Positions 36,058 through 43,987 of a stretch of 64,000 bases of DNA are shown here, one piece after another; position 1 is the first letter of the stretch, and each line of letters starts with the position of its first letter. A program made the position numbers and the translations under genes. A model generated the notes under the pieces. It saw nothing but the letters and a program-made list of their open reading frames with translations, did not search any database and was not told the origin of the DNA. The stretch lies in contig NZ_JBDVNC010000037.1 in the NCBI RefSeq assembly GCF_039969785.1, positions 124,001 to 188,000 of the forward strand. Direction: 5' to 3'. Origin of the DNA: Shimia sp039969785 (GTDB lineage: Bacteria; Pseudomonadota; Alphaproteobacteria; Rhodobacterales; Rhodobacteraceae).

Positions 36058-36085
36058 CCGAAAACCGAAAACCGAAAACCGAAAA
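36058..36085 (+). repeat. Four tandem copies of a 7-bp unit (CCGAAAA)
   Basis: Four exact head-to-tail CCGAAAA units fill the 38-base gap between the first SRPBCC stop and the ArsR start, immediately ahead of the ribosome-binding region. A change in copy number would shift spacing, not frame, because the repeat is non-coding. Confidence 0.9.
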
Positions 36086-36095
36086 CAGGTTCCAC

Positions 36096-36443
36096 ATGCC
36101 CCCCGATCTTCAACCCACATTCCGCGCCCTGGCCGACCCCACCCGCCGCGACATCCTGCGCATGTTAGGCGACCGCGACATGACCATTGCCGAGGTTTCG
36201 GACCATTTCGACATGACCCGCGCCGCCGTCAAAAAGCATCTTGTTGTGCTGGGCGATGGCGGCCTGATCACAGTGCGCGCCGAAGGGCGTGAAAAAATCA
36301 ACTCGCTGAACGCGCACGCCCTGCGCCCGGTCGCCGATTGGCTGGGCTGGTTCGAAAGCTTCTGGGACACCCGCCTGGACGCCCTGAAATCTGCAATTGA
36401 AAAGGAAACCTCAAATGACACTGGACACAACAACAATGACTGA
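36096..36443 (+). CDS. ArsR-family transcriptional regulator
   Basis: This 115-residue winged-helix regulator opens LQPTFRALADPTRRDILRMLGDRDMTIAEVSDHFDMTRAAVKKHLVVLGDGGLI, the conserved ArsR DNA-binding core (residues 3-60). VRAEGREKINSLNAHALRPVADWL follows as the dimer helix. No metal-binding Cys pair is present, so it is not a classical metal sensor. It belongs to the group usually encoded beside AHSA1/SRPBCC proteins, here on both sides. The operator at 35551-35592 suggests autoregulation. Its end overlaps the next gene by 29 bases. Confidence 0.93.
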   Translation: MPPDLQPTFRALADPTRRDILRMLGDRDMTIAEVSDHFDMTRAAVKKHLVVLGDGGLITVRAEGREKINSLNAHALRPVADWLGWFESFWDTRLDALKSAIEKETSNDTGHNNND

Positions 36444-36843
36444 CACAACCATTCGCAAATCCGTATTCCTGTCCGCGCCCAAGCCGCGCGTGTGGGAATT
36501 TCTGACCAAGGCTGACCTACTAAAAGAGTGGTTTCACCCTGCAAATGAGGACCTTGCCGAAGGTCAGGACTATCTGCTGAGCAGCCAGAATGACGGAGAG
36601 CGCATGTGCTGGGGCAAAGTCGAAAAGGCCGATCCGCACGACTATATGAAATGGTCCTTTACAGTTGGTCCATTGAGCGGGGCAATGACCACCGTGGAAT
36701 GGCGTCTGGAAGATGCCCCGGGTGGCACCCGCCTCACGCTGGAACATAGCGGCCTGCCAGACAATGCCGATGGCTATGGGCTGGTCATGGCGCTCGACAA
36801 GGGCTGGCACAACTTCCTGTCCAATCTGCACGGCATGGAATAA
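36415..36843 (+). CDS. AHSA1/SRPBCC-family protein
   Basis: This 142-residue AHSA1-like protein has IRKSVFLSAPKPRVWEFLTKADLLKEWFHPA (about 14-45), GKVEKADPHDYMKWSFTV and TTVEWRLEDAPGGTRLTLEHSGL, then a C-terminal helix GWHNFLSNL. It is paired with the ArsR regulator, a very common arrangement whose ligand is unknown. ATG 36415 has AAGGAAA 8 bases upstream and overlaps the regulator; an ATG at 36436 is the alternative. It ends the operon just before a cluster of hairpins that probably stops transcription. Confidence 0.88.
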   Translation: MTLDTTTMTDTTIRKSVFLSAPKPRVWEFLTKADLLKEWFHPANEDLAEGQDYLLSSQNDGERMCWGKVEKADPHDYMKWSFTVGPLSGAMTTVEWRLEDAPGGTRLTLEHSGLPDNADGYGLVMALDKGWHNFLSNLHGME

Positions 36844-36889
36844 TCAAGACGCACGGCGGGCTCCCGCCCGTCGCCCGCGGCATTAAAAT

Positions 36890-36988
36890 GCCACGCCTCC
36901 CGTTGGGCGTGGCTCGCCTTCGGCGAGCCTGGCGGCACGCAGTGCCGCCCCCGCCCCCCGCAGGGGCGCAAGGCCTGCAAGGCCTTGC
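36890..36988. repeat. Cluster of five consecutive perfect hairpins
   Basis: Within 99 GC-rich bases five inverted repeats follow one another: 36890-36913 (8-bp arms), 36911-36929 (8 bp, TTC loop), 36931-36949 (7 bp), 36956-36966 (4 bp) and 36968-36988 (8 bp). The first two share bases. No protein-coding frame or U-tract is seen. It may act as a terminator or a mobile REP/MITE-like module between the SRPBCC gene and the nitroreductase gene. Confidence 0.85.
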
Positions 36989-37055
36989 TTACACCCATTT
37001 ATCAACGCTCCAAATTGACGTACGCTCCGGGTGACACCATCGCTCCGGAGCCAGC

Positions 37056-37748
37056 ATGTTTTCTCGCGACCATCTCGACTATGACCCGATCTCACTCCCG
37101 GACCGGATCGCCCTGCCCGACCCACAGATGCAGCATGCGGCAAATGCGTTTTTTGATGTCATGCGCACGCGCCACACAGTGCGCGACTTTGATCCGACGC
37201 CTGTCCCACGAGATGTCATCGAAACCTGCATCGCAACAGCCGGCCGCGCGCCCTCGGGCGCCAATCATCAACCCTGGAGTTTTGCCGCCATTTCAGCCCC
37301 AGCACTCAAGGCGAAGATTCGCGCCGAAGCCGAGATCGAAGAGCGCCGGTTTTACGCCGGGGGCGCAGGCGACGAATGGATCAAAGCACTGGAACCGATC
37401 GGCACAAATGACGACAAACCCCACCTCACCGATGCGCCGTGGCTGATCGTGGTATTTGCGCAGCGCTACGGCACATTCAATGACGGGACCCGCTACAAAA
37501 ACTACTACGTTCCGGAAAGCGTAGGTATTGCCTGCGGCTTTCTGATCGCGGCGCTGCACCATGCAGGTCTCAGCGTGCTGACCCACACGCCCAACCCGAT
37601 GAAGTTCTTGAACGGCGCGCTGGACCGTCCGGTCTCAGAAAAACCTGTCATGATCCTTGCCACGGGACGCGCGGCGCCACACGCCACGGTACCCTCGGTC
37701 GCCAAACTCAAAAAGCCGCTTTCGGAAATTCTGACCGTTTGGGAGTGA
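37056..37748 (+). CDS. Nitroreductase-family flavoprotein, iodotyrosine-deiodinase-like
   Basis: This 230-residue FMN enzyme has RTRHTVRDFDPTPVPRDV (FMN phosphate Arg residues, about 36-53), AGRAPSGANHQPWSF (about 67-81), YVPESVGIACGFLIAALHHAGLSVLTHTP (about 150-178) and a C-terminal KLKKPLSEIL. The lid region EIEERRFYAGG followed by DKPHL places Glu, Tyr and Lys where iodotyrosine deiodinase holds its substrate zwitterion. The closest family by eye is therefore the IYD branch rather than drug nitroreductases. ATG 37056 follows GGAG by 5 bases. It ends 1 base before a convergent gene. Confidence 0.88.
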   Translation: MFSRDHLDYDPISLPDRIALPDPQMQHAANAFFDVMRTRHTVRDFDPTPVPRDVIETCIATAGRAPSGANHQPWSFAAISAPALKAKIRAEAEIEERRFYAGGAGDEWIKALEPIGTNDDKPHLTDAPWLIVVFAQRYGTFNDGTRYKNYYVPESVGIACGFLIAALHHAGLSVLTHTPNPMKFLNGALDRPVSEKPVMILATGRAAPHATVPSVAKLKKPLSEILTVWE

Positions 37749-38057
37749 TCAACGACGGTTGGCCACAACCTTTACCGGAACCGGTGTTCCCTGCACCACC
37801 GGCACGTGACCGCGCCGACCGCCGCCCGGCGTGTCTTCAGACGCCATCCGCATAATGGTGATCCCAAACTGTACCCCGGCAAAAACAATGCCATTGAACA
37901 CCCACAGCATAATCACAGCCATAATCCCGGCCGAACTGGACGATACAAGATGCCAAAGGTTTGCGACATTGGCATAAAGCAACAGCCCAACGAACAGCGC
38001 CGACAACCCAAATCCAGTGAAAACCTGCGTGATATAAAGACGGATAAGTCTCGGCAT
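37749..38057 (-). CDS. Small inner-membrane protein, two helices
   Basis: This 102-residue protein of unknown family begins MPRLIRLYITQVFTGFGLSALFVGLLLYANVANLWHLV, giving a first helix at about 8-33. A second follows (SAGIMAVIMLWVFNGIVFAGVQFGITIM, about 41-68), and the polar tail is rich in Gly, Arg, Val and Pro. ATG 38057 has AAGGAG 8 bases upstream; the 63 extra upstream codons look spurious. It lies 94 bases after nusB in the same direction and may be the end of the rib-nusB operon. Confidence 0.72.
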   Translation of the reverse strand: MPRLIRLYITQVFTGFGLSALFVGLLLYANVANLWHLVSSSSAGIMAVIMLWVFNGIVFAGVQFGITIMRMASEDTPGGGRRGHVPVVQGTPVPVKVVANRR

Positions 38058-38151
38058 GGGAACAACTCCTTGGATTACGCCCATGATATTCCAAGCGCCG
38101 CATATAACAAGCCGCATAGGCGCGAAGATGCCGATCTGCGCCGAAAAAGTC

Positions 38152-38622
38152 TTAGAATGCCTCGGGTTTGGCCTCGCGTGCCATATGATCCAGCACCGCA
38201 TTGACAAATTTGCTCTCTTTGCCGTCCGGAAAGAATGCCTCGGCAATTGTCACGTATTCGCTGATCGCGACCTTTGCAGGCACATCCGACTTCAGCATTT
38301 CGGCGCCAGCCGCACGAAACAACGCTCGCAAGGTTGGGTCAATCCGGTTGATCGGCCACTTGGCCACCAACGCACGATCCGTCATCTGGTCAATCGGCGC
38401 CTGATAATTCACCGCGTCTTCGACCGTCTTGTTGAACAACGCCGTGTCGCCTTCGATCATATCCGCGCTTTCATCCACTTCGGCGCCAAACCGGAAATCG
38501 AGAAACTCAACCCGCACCTGATCCACGGTCTGTTTGGAAACTTCCATCTGGAACAGCGCCTGCACAGCGTAAAGCCGTGCGGCGGATTTCATTTTGCGTT
38601 TCTGGTTGCCGGAAAGTGTCAT
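38152..38622 (-). CDS. nusB: Transcription antitermination factor NusB
   Basis: NusB binds boxA RNA with NusE (S10) to keep RNA polymerase elongating through rRNA operons. The 156 residues show the all-helical family pattern: KRKMKSAARLYAVQALFQMEVS (about 8-29), a middle TVEDAVNYQAP and RTLFRAAGAE-like LRALFRAAGAEMLKSDVPAKVAISEYVTIAEAFF (about 94-127), then FVNAVLDHMAREA. It overlaps the ribH stop by 4 bases, and the ribBA-ribH-nusB order is conserved in alphaproteobacteria. The start is the ATG in the ATGA overlap. Confidence 0.95.
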   Translation of the reverse strand: MTLSGNQKRKMKSAARLYAVQALFQMEVSKQTVDQVRVEFLDFRFGAEVDESADMIEGDTALFNKTVEDAVNYQAPIDQMTDRALVAKWPINRIDPTLRALFRAAGAEMLKSDVPAKVAISEYVTIAEAFFPDGKESKFVNAVLDHMAREAKPEAF

Positions 38623-39170
38623 GCGGTCGGGTTGTCCTTCAATTCACCAGCGAACTGGATCTCATCGGCGTCGGGCAGGAATCCCACGCCTTTGCGCTGG
38701 CCGCCCCACTTACGGCCCAGCGCCACCAGATGCAAGGCCGCAGCCGCCGCGCCACCACCTTTGTTTTGATCCTCCACATCGGCACGCACTTCGGCCTGTT
38801 TGCGGTTTTCCACGGTCAGAATGCCGTTGCCAATGCACAGCCCCTGCAGACCCAGCAACTGAATGGCCCGACTGCTGTCATTGCACACTGTTTCATAATG
38901 CGTGGTCTCACCGCGAATGACACAGCCCAACGCAACATAGCCGTCAAAATTGCTCATACGTTCAGCAATGCCAATGGCCGTCGGCACTTCCAGCGCGCCC
39001 GGCACATCCACAAGCTCCCAGGTACCGCCAGCGGCCTCAATCTCGGCGGTGGCCCCCTGCAACAGGTTGTCACCAATATCCTTGTAATATGGCGCCCGCA
39101 CGATCAGGATCTTGACCGGCTTGTCAAATTCGGGGCGTGGCAGAATGTAATGTTGCTCAGCGGTTGCCAT
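38619..39170 (-). CDS. ribH: 6,7-dimethyl-8-ribityllumazine synthase
   Basis: RibH joins the pyrimidine intermediate with 3,4-dihydroxy-2-butanone 4-phosphate to make lumazine, the penultimate step of riboflavin synthesis. In the 183 residues, APYYKDIGDNLLQGA (about 25), VDVPGALEVPTAI (about 53-65), YVALGCVIRGETTHYETV (about 78-95, with the catalytic His) and GILTVENRKQAEVRAD (about 118) are all conserved. The C-terminus is about 25 residues longer than usual (GGQRKGVGFLPDADEIQFAGE). It starts 3 bases after ribBA and overlaps nusB. Confidence 0.96.
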   Translation of the reverse strand: MATAEQHYILPRPEFDKPVKILIVRAPYYKDIGDNLLQGATAEIEAAGGTWELVDVPGALEVPTAIGIAERMSNFDGYVALGCVIRGETTHYETVCNDSSRAIQLLGLQGLCIGNGILTVENRKQAEVRADVEDQNKGGGAAAAALHLVALGRKWGGQRKGVGFLPDADEIQFAGELKDNPTA

Positions 39171-39173
39171 GGT

Positions 39174-40301
39174 TCAGTCCTCCGTCAGGATCGGGCGTGT
39201 GCCCACAATGCTAAGCCCATAGGCATCCAGCCCAAGATACCGGGTCTCGGGCGAGTCGGTCAGCAGCACCAGTTCACGACAGCCAAGGTCCGACAGAATC
39301 TGTGCGCCCAACCCGGTGCGTTTCACAATGCGCGGCCCCTCTTCGTCATCGGCATAAAGGCTATGACGCGGCTCGCGGAACAAACACACAGCACCGCGCC
39401 CTTCTTCGGCGATCCGCTGCATGGCGCGTGGCAATTCCTGCGCTGGTTTCGGACCTAGCCCCAACACGTCGCTGGCCTCATGCAGCGCATGGGTGCGCAC
39501 CAAAACAGGCTCCGGCGTCGAAATATCACCCTTGATCATCACCACATGCTCAACACCGTGGATTTGATCGGTAAAAATCCGCATATCCCAATCGCCACCA
39601 TACTCGGACTGCACCGTCTCGCGGGATGTCTCCACGACTTCGTTATCATTGCGGGAACGATAGGCGATCAGGTCACTGATGGTGCCGATCTTAAGCCCAT
39701 GTACCTTAGCCATCTGGATCAGTTCCGGCAGGCGCGACATGGTGCCATCTTCGTTCATGATCTCACAGATCACCGCGCTTGGGTTCAGCCCTGCCAACCG
39801 CGAAATGTCTACGGATGCCTCGGTGTGCCCGGCGCGCACCAACACGCCACCACGCTTGGCCCGCAGCGGGAACACATGCCCCGGCGTGGCCAGATGCGCC
39901 ATCGTGTTCTGTTCGTTGATCGCTGTGGAAATCGTCAAGGCCCGGTCGCCCGCGGAAATCCCGGTGCTGACCCCTTCGCGGGCCTCAATCGACACTGTAA
40001 AGGCGGTTTCGTGGCGCGACGAATTATTGACCGCCATCATCGGCAATCCCAACCGGTCGATCCGCTCGGCTGTCATTGGCAAACAGATCAGCCCGCGCCC
40101 ATGCGTGGCCATGAAATTCACCGCCGCCGCATCCGCAAATTCTGCGGGAATGATCAGATCGCCTTCGTTTTCGCGATCCTCGTGATCCACAAGAATATAC
40201 ATGCGCCCGTGACGCGCATCTTCGATGATTTCTTCAATCGGGCTGATCGCATCGCGCAAGGATTGCTCAACGGGACCCGGTTTTTCAAAAGACATGGACA
40301 C
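39174..40301 (-). CDS. ribB: 3,4-dihydroxy-2-butanone 4-phosphate synthase with degenerate GTP cyclohydrolase II-like domain
   Basis: This 375-residue two-domain protein has an N-terminal DHBP synthase (residues about 15-215) that is intact: VDHEDRENEGDLIIPAE, THGRGLICLPMT, STGISAGDRA, GHTEASVDISRLAGL and the acidic loop are present. It makes the four-carbon unit of riboflavin. The C-terminal RibA-like half lacks the three zinc cysteines of GTP cyclohydrolase II: where SECLTGDVFGSLRCDCG would be expected, HALHEASDVLGLG appears. It therefore probably does not open GTP. ATG 40301 begins the usual start. It is first in ribB-ribH-nusB. Confidence 0.92.
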   Translation of the reverse strand: MSMSFEKPGPVEQSLRDAISPIEEIIEDARHGRMYILVDHEDRENEGDLIIPAEFADAAAVNFMATHGRGLICLPMTAERIDRLGLPMMAVNNSSRHETAFTVSIEAREGVSTGISAGDRALTISTAINEQNTMAHLATPGHVFPLRAKRGGVLVRAGHTEASVDISRLAGLNPSAVICEIMNEDGTMSRLPELIQMAKVHGLKIGTISDLIAYRSRNDNEVVETSRETVQSEYGGDWDMRIFTDQIHGVEHVVMIKGDISTPEPVLVRTHALHEASDVLGLGPKPAQELPRAMQRIAEEGRGAVCLFREPRHSLYADDEEGPRIVKRTGLGAQILSDLGCRELVLLTDSPETRYLGLDAYGLSIVGTRPILTED

Positions 40302-40515
40302 ATCTCCGGCCAGTGTTATGGCTCAGATAGACCATGCCCCCCCCGAATGCCAGTACCGCCTGCGCTACAAACTGCGCGATAAACGAACACACACTGTGGA
40401 AATACGCATTCCCGCGCCTTCAGGTCCCATTCTGCCTCCGGGAGTCAAAGTCTGCTGTGCGGACAAACCGGCCATCGTTTCTGAACAATCGAATGTCCGG
40501 TTATGCTGAGGGTTA

Positions 40516-41163
40516 TCAATTACGTGCCTCTCGCACTCCCGCCCAAATTAGGCTCGCACCCATTGCTCCAAACGCCGCAGCAAAAACACCTTCAAACAAT
40601 CGTGCGAAACGGGTGTAGCCACGCATCGCCACACCGGTCGAGAACAGCCAAGCGTAAACTCCGTAAATAACTAGCCCTGACAATGCACCCATTGGACCAA
40701 ATGCGAGGACGTGACACGCGCTTAGGCCTTGACCAAACAGGAAAGATGCGACCGCAGCCCACATCAAGGCCGCTTTGGGATTAGTGAGCAGAACCAGAAC
40801 GCCACGACGCCACGCAAGGCCGTCGGTCAGCGGTCGGGCATCCGGTGCAAATGTTGTGTTGGCTCCACCTTTCCAAGTCGCGCGTGCTGCCTTGATGCCG
40901 AGAAACAGGAGGTAGCTACCACCCAAAAACCTCAGGAGCAAAAACGACAGCGGAAACGCTTCAATCAGTACACCAAGCCCCAAAGCTGTGGCCATTGACC
41001 AAACAAGCATTCCCGAAGCAATACCAGTCACCACGAATAGCGCGGGTCGTCGTCCCTGTGCCAGTCCAACCGATGCAACAGCGGCGAGGTTTGGACCGGG
41101 AGAAATTTGTGCCGCGAGAACGCCGAGCCAAGTCAAAGCATAAATTGAAAACATGTTGAGCAA
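40516..41163 (-). CDS. LysE/RhtB-family amino acid exporter
   Basis: This 215-residue membrane protein has six hydrophobic helices. The family mark ISPGPNLAAVASVGLAQGRRPALFVVTGIASGM spans residues about 21-53. LFLGIKAARATW (about 78) and GVLVLLTNPKAALMWAAV (about 108-125, with the conserved NPKA) follow. It should export an amino acid or homoserine lactone. ATG 41163 has AAGGAGCTTG upstream. It starts an AT-richer block and has no operon partner. The 214-base gap to ribB holds nothing recognised. Confidence 0.9.
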   Translation of the reverse strand: MLNMFSIYALTWLGVLAAQISPGPNLAAVASVGLAQGRRPALFVVTGIASGMLVWSMATALGLGVLIEAFPLSFLLLRFLGGSYLLFLGIKAARATWKGGANTTFAPDARPLTDGLAWRRGVLVLLTNPKAALMWAAVASFLFGQGLSACHVLAFGPMGALSGLVIYGVYAWLFSTGVAMRGYTRFARLFEGVFAAAFGAMGASLIWAGVREARN

Positions 41164-41440
41164 GCTCCTTGAAACTGTTTGTTAACATCGTTGTCGAAGT
41201 TCAGTGTCTTGGCAAGACCGCCTTCTTTGAAGCAGACATTCATCCACCGCGCAGCATCAGTTATTTTGGGCTCTGACCCGACCTTGGCTTCACGGCTACT
41301 GTAGTGCAGCATCATGCAAAGAAGGGAGCCTTAGATGAAGGTCGCATATGCGGGACAAAGTTGCCGTAGCGGAGTTCAGATTGAACGGCAGCTTTGTTGA
41401 AGTCTTTCAAAAGTACTCAGTGCTCTGTGTTCGAGAGAGC

Positions 41441-42079
41441 TTAAGTGGCGCCTGCTTTCGGATCAAAGTTGGCAAAGAATTCATCGCGTTGGTTGGAACG
41501 CGGAAAGGGCGATGCTGGGATTGGGACATCGAGAAAATCACAGATAAGCTCCCAACCCGAACCAAGTTTGTATTCTAAAAGGCGATCTGGCGACACATGA
41601 GCTCGGACATCCTTTGCCCGCTGCTCATAAGCTGCAATGGCGGCATCGCGATCTTCGTAATGCGACCCAAAGCACTGTTCGCCGATCATCTTGCGGCACA
41701 GTTCGGATTGGGAAAAAGCCGGATTGGACGGATCGCTCAGGACGATCCGCAAAAACTTCATGATCGTTGCAGAATAGCTTTCCCACCAGCTTTCGGCCGA
41801 TCGCAATGGCAGTATGACTTTGGAACCTGGGAACGCATCATACAGTTCTTGCCAGAAATGCGTGCTGGGCCAGTCAACCACCGACCCATAATCGCCAAGA
41901 AACACTTCCCAATCGGGAAGAGATCCATCGACGGCTTCGTGCCATACCGGCAGATGTGGTGAATTCTTGAACACCTCTTCCATGTGGTAGCATGGTCCAA
42001 ACCCAAGCTGTTCCAAAGCCAGTTTAAGGCTCATTGTGCCTGTGCGCCCAAAACCCGCGCCAATCACTGAAATCGTCAT
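41441..42079 (-). CDS. Sulfotransferase-family protein
   Basis: This 212-residue protein opens ISVIGAGFGRTGTMSLKLALEQLGFGPCYHMEEVF. The GRTGTMSLKLAL loop binds the 5'-phosphosulfate of PAPS. KVILPLRSAESWWESY (about 97-112) is the 3'-phosphate binding block, and an acidic-rich C-terminal region YKLGSGWELICDFLDVP completes the fold. It transfers sulfate to an unknown acceptor. ATG 42079 has AAGGAG 6 bases upstream. It diverges from the CadC-like regulator, so it may be that protein's target. Confidence 0.88.
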   Translation of the reverse strand: MTISVIGAGFGRTGTMSLKLALEQLGFGPCYHMEEVFKNSPHLPVWHEAVDGSLPDWEVFLGDYGSVVDWPSTHFWQELYDAFPGSKVILPLRSAESWWESYSATIMKFLRIVLSDPSNPAFSQSELCRKMIGEQCFGSHYEDRDAAIAAYEQRAKDVRAHVSPDRLLEYKLGSGWELICDFLDVPIPASPFPRSNQRDEFFANFDPKAGAT

Positions 42080-42190
42080 CTCAATCTCCTTCCACTTGAC
42101 CTTCAAAGAATAGCAACTGATATCGCTTGTGCTTAAAGGAAAACTGAAGAATGCTAATGAGCATCTAGAGATTTCTTAAGGTCCGACCCT

Positions 42191-43711
42191 TTGACGTCGA
42201 TTCGATTTTCAAATGTCGAGATAGACCGCCATGCAATGCGCTTGACCCGCGATGGGTTGGACATTTCGGTGGAGCCTCAAGTGTTCGAGTTACTGGTCAT
42301 GCTGGCGGAGAACCCAGACCGATTGGTGACTAAGGACGAAATCGTTGAAAAGGTTTGGCAAGGGCGATCGGTGTCGGACGGCGCCATAACGAGCCGGATA
42401 AATGCCGTACGGAAGGCTGTAGGAGACGACGGAAGGACGCAACGTGTTATCCGGACGATCCCGATGCGCGGCTTTCGCTTTGTCGCAGAGCTTGAACGGG
42501 AGCAAGCCGCGCAGGTTCCAAGCCAGAACAATTGCACAATTGCTGTCATGCCGTTTCGAAACCTTTCAAGTGATCCTGAACAGAAATTCTTTGCTGAGGG
42601 GATGCTCGAAGACCTAGTAATGAAGCTTAGTCGTGTGCGCTGGATGCAAGTGATTGCCAGCGCAACAACGGCTACTTACTCGGCAGACCTGTCTGATCCT
42701 GGCTCCATCGCAAAGGCACTAGATGTCCGATATCTGGTCACAGGTTCGATCCGAAAGTCAGAAAATATGGTTCGTGTTGGCGCTCAATTGATGGATGCGC
42801 AGAATGGCTGGTCGATTTGGGCTGAAAATTTTGACCGCGAGCTTGATGACATTTTCAATGTTCAGGACGAAATCACCGCTACTGTGGTCGCGATGGTCGA
42901 GAATGAAGTCGGAAACGTCGAACAGGCGGATGCCGAACGCGCAAATCCGACCAAATTGGAGGCATGGACGCTGTATCACAAGGGTATGTCCCGGCTTCGA
43001 AATGACGCTGCATTGATGCGCAATGTCGGATTTACCGACCTGTTTGATCAAGCCATCGCGCTTGATCCGCAATTCGCGCTTGCACGTTCAGCCCGCGCAT
43101 TTTCTGAGTACTGGGCATTTATTGAAGGCCAACGCGAAGCCGATTTCGACTTGGCTTTCGAGAATGCTGAACGAGCGATCACGATTGATCCGCGCGAACC
43201 CTTCGCTCATCACGCCCTTGGAGCTTTACATTTCGCGTGCCGGAATCACGAAAGCTCGATTGCGGCATTTGATCGGGCCTTGGAACTCAATCCCAGTTTC
43301 GCTTGGTCTATGCACCTCCAAGCGACAAATTTCGCCTATCTGTGTGACACTGAGCGGGCAAATATTCTGATTGATGAAGCAATTCGTCTTAGCCCCCGGG
43401 ACACTCTTATTGGTCTGTTTTTGGCGATGAAGTCGATGATTAGGTTGGTTGAAGGCAAATTCGACGAGACTGTGAAGTGGGGTCGCAAAGCGATGGCCTA
43501 TCCCCAACCGCGTTGGGTGCACCTCTATGTGCTCTCCGCGTCGGCTCACCTTGGGCAATGGGACGAAGTTGAAGACGTTCTCACCATTATTTCACGATTA
43601 CGGCCTGAATTCACCTTGAACTACGTCGACAAGACCTTTCCGCTTTTTACCGGCCAAGCAAAAGAGCGAATGCTCGAAGGTCTTCGAAAGGCTGGACTCC
43701 CTTCAAGCTGA
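42191..43711 (+). CDS. CadC-like winged-helix regulator with TPR repeats (second copy)
   Basis: This 506-residue protein has the same build as the one at 32677. The winged helix VEPQSF-like VEPQVFELLVMLAENPDRLV to PMRGFRFVAEL spans about 26-99. A FlgO-like domain follows (IAVMPFRNLSSDPEQKFFAEGMLEDLVMKL, about 117-236, with VRYLVTGSIR). TPRs run through the rest (LFDQAIALDPQFALARSARAF, AIAAFDRALELNPSFAW). No receiver and no membrane helix are seen. The only start without an internal truncation is TTG 42191, preceded by AAGGT. Base use is AT-richer than most of the window. It diverges from the sulfotransferase gene. Confidence 0.85.
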   Translation: MTSIRFSNVEIDRHAMRLTRDGLDISVEPQVFELLVMLAENPDRLVTKDEIVEKVWQGRSVSDGAITSRINAVRKAVGDDGRTQRVIRTIPMRGFRFVAELEREQAAQVPSQNNCTIAVMPFRNLSSDPEQKFFAEGMLEDLVMKLSRVRWMQVIASATTATYSADLSDPGSIAKALDVRYLVTGSIRKSENMVRVGAQLMDAQNGWSIWAENFDRELDDIFNVQDEITATVVAMVENEVGNVEQADAERANPTKLEAWTLYHKGMSRLRNDAALMRNVGFTDLFDQAIALDPQFALARSARAFSEYWAFIEGQREADFDLAFENAERAITIDPREPFAHHALGALHFACRNHESSIAAFDRALELNPSFAWSMHLQATNFAYLCDTERANILIDEAIRLSPRDTLIGLFLAMKSMIRLVEGKFDETVKWGRKAMAYPQPRWVHLYVLSASAHLGQWDEVEDVLTIISRLRPEFTLNYVDKTFPLFTGQAKERMLEGLRKAGLPSS

Positions 43712-43987
43712 GTAGCTTACGATTCTTTGGGGAAAACGACTGTTGAGCACACGATCAGCCGACGACAAGCAGAAATGAGCAACCCTGAACAGGGGAATGT
43801 CGGCTTTATAACTGTTATCTGACATCCACAAATATCGCAGAAATCTACATTATGGGCTCCAAGCCGCCATTCGATAGATTTGCAAAAAAATCATGCACAC
43901 GATACCCAGCAACAAAAAGACACTCATAAAAGCGCGCCAAATATCCACACGGCGCGCGACCCAAGGGTCCAGCTGGCAGGACGTTTG
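43712..43987. other. Intergenic region, convergent, no firm gene
   Basis: These 276 bases lie between the CadC-like gene and a small convergent membrane-protein gene. A 32-codon minus-strand frame (GTG 43948 to stop 43850) reads as a short hydrophobic peptide with one helix (FLLLGIVCMIFLQIY); it could be a second tiny membrane protein, but the start is weak. Nothing else is recognised. Confidence 0.35.

Noticed and set aside
40302..40515. A possible FMN riboswitch upstream of ribB.
   Set aside because: On the minus strand I did not find the conserved FMN-aptamer blocks (AGGGGCGG-like, CCCGCGAGC-like), so no riboswitch is called.
41133..41440. A 60-residue minus-strand frame overlapping the LysE start, and two short plus-strand frames (41335-41400 and 41348-41578) near the sulfotransferase end.
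   Set aside because: The longest overlaps the sulfotransferase gene, the others lack a sensible product or ribosome site. They may be remnants, but nothing supports a gene.
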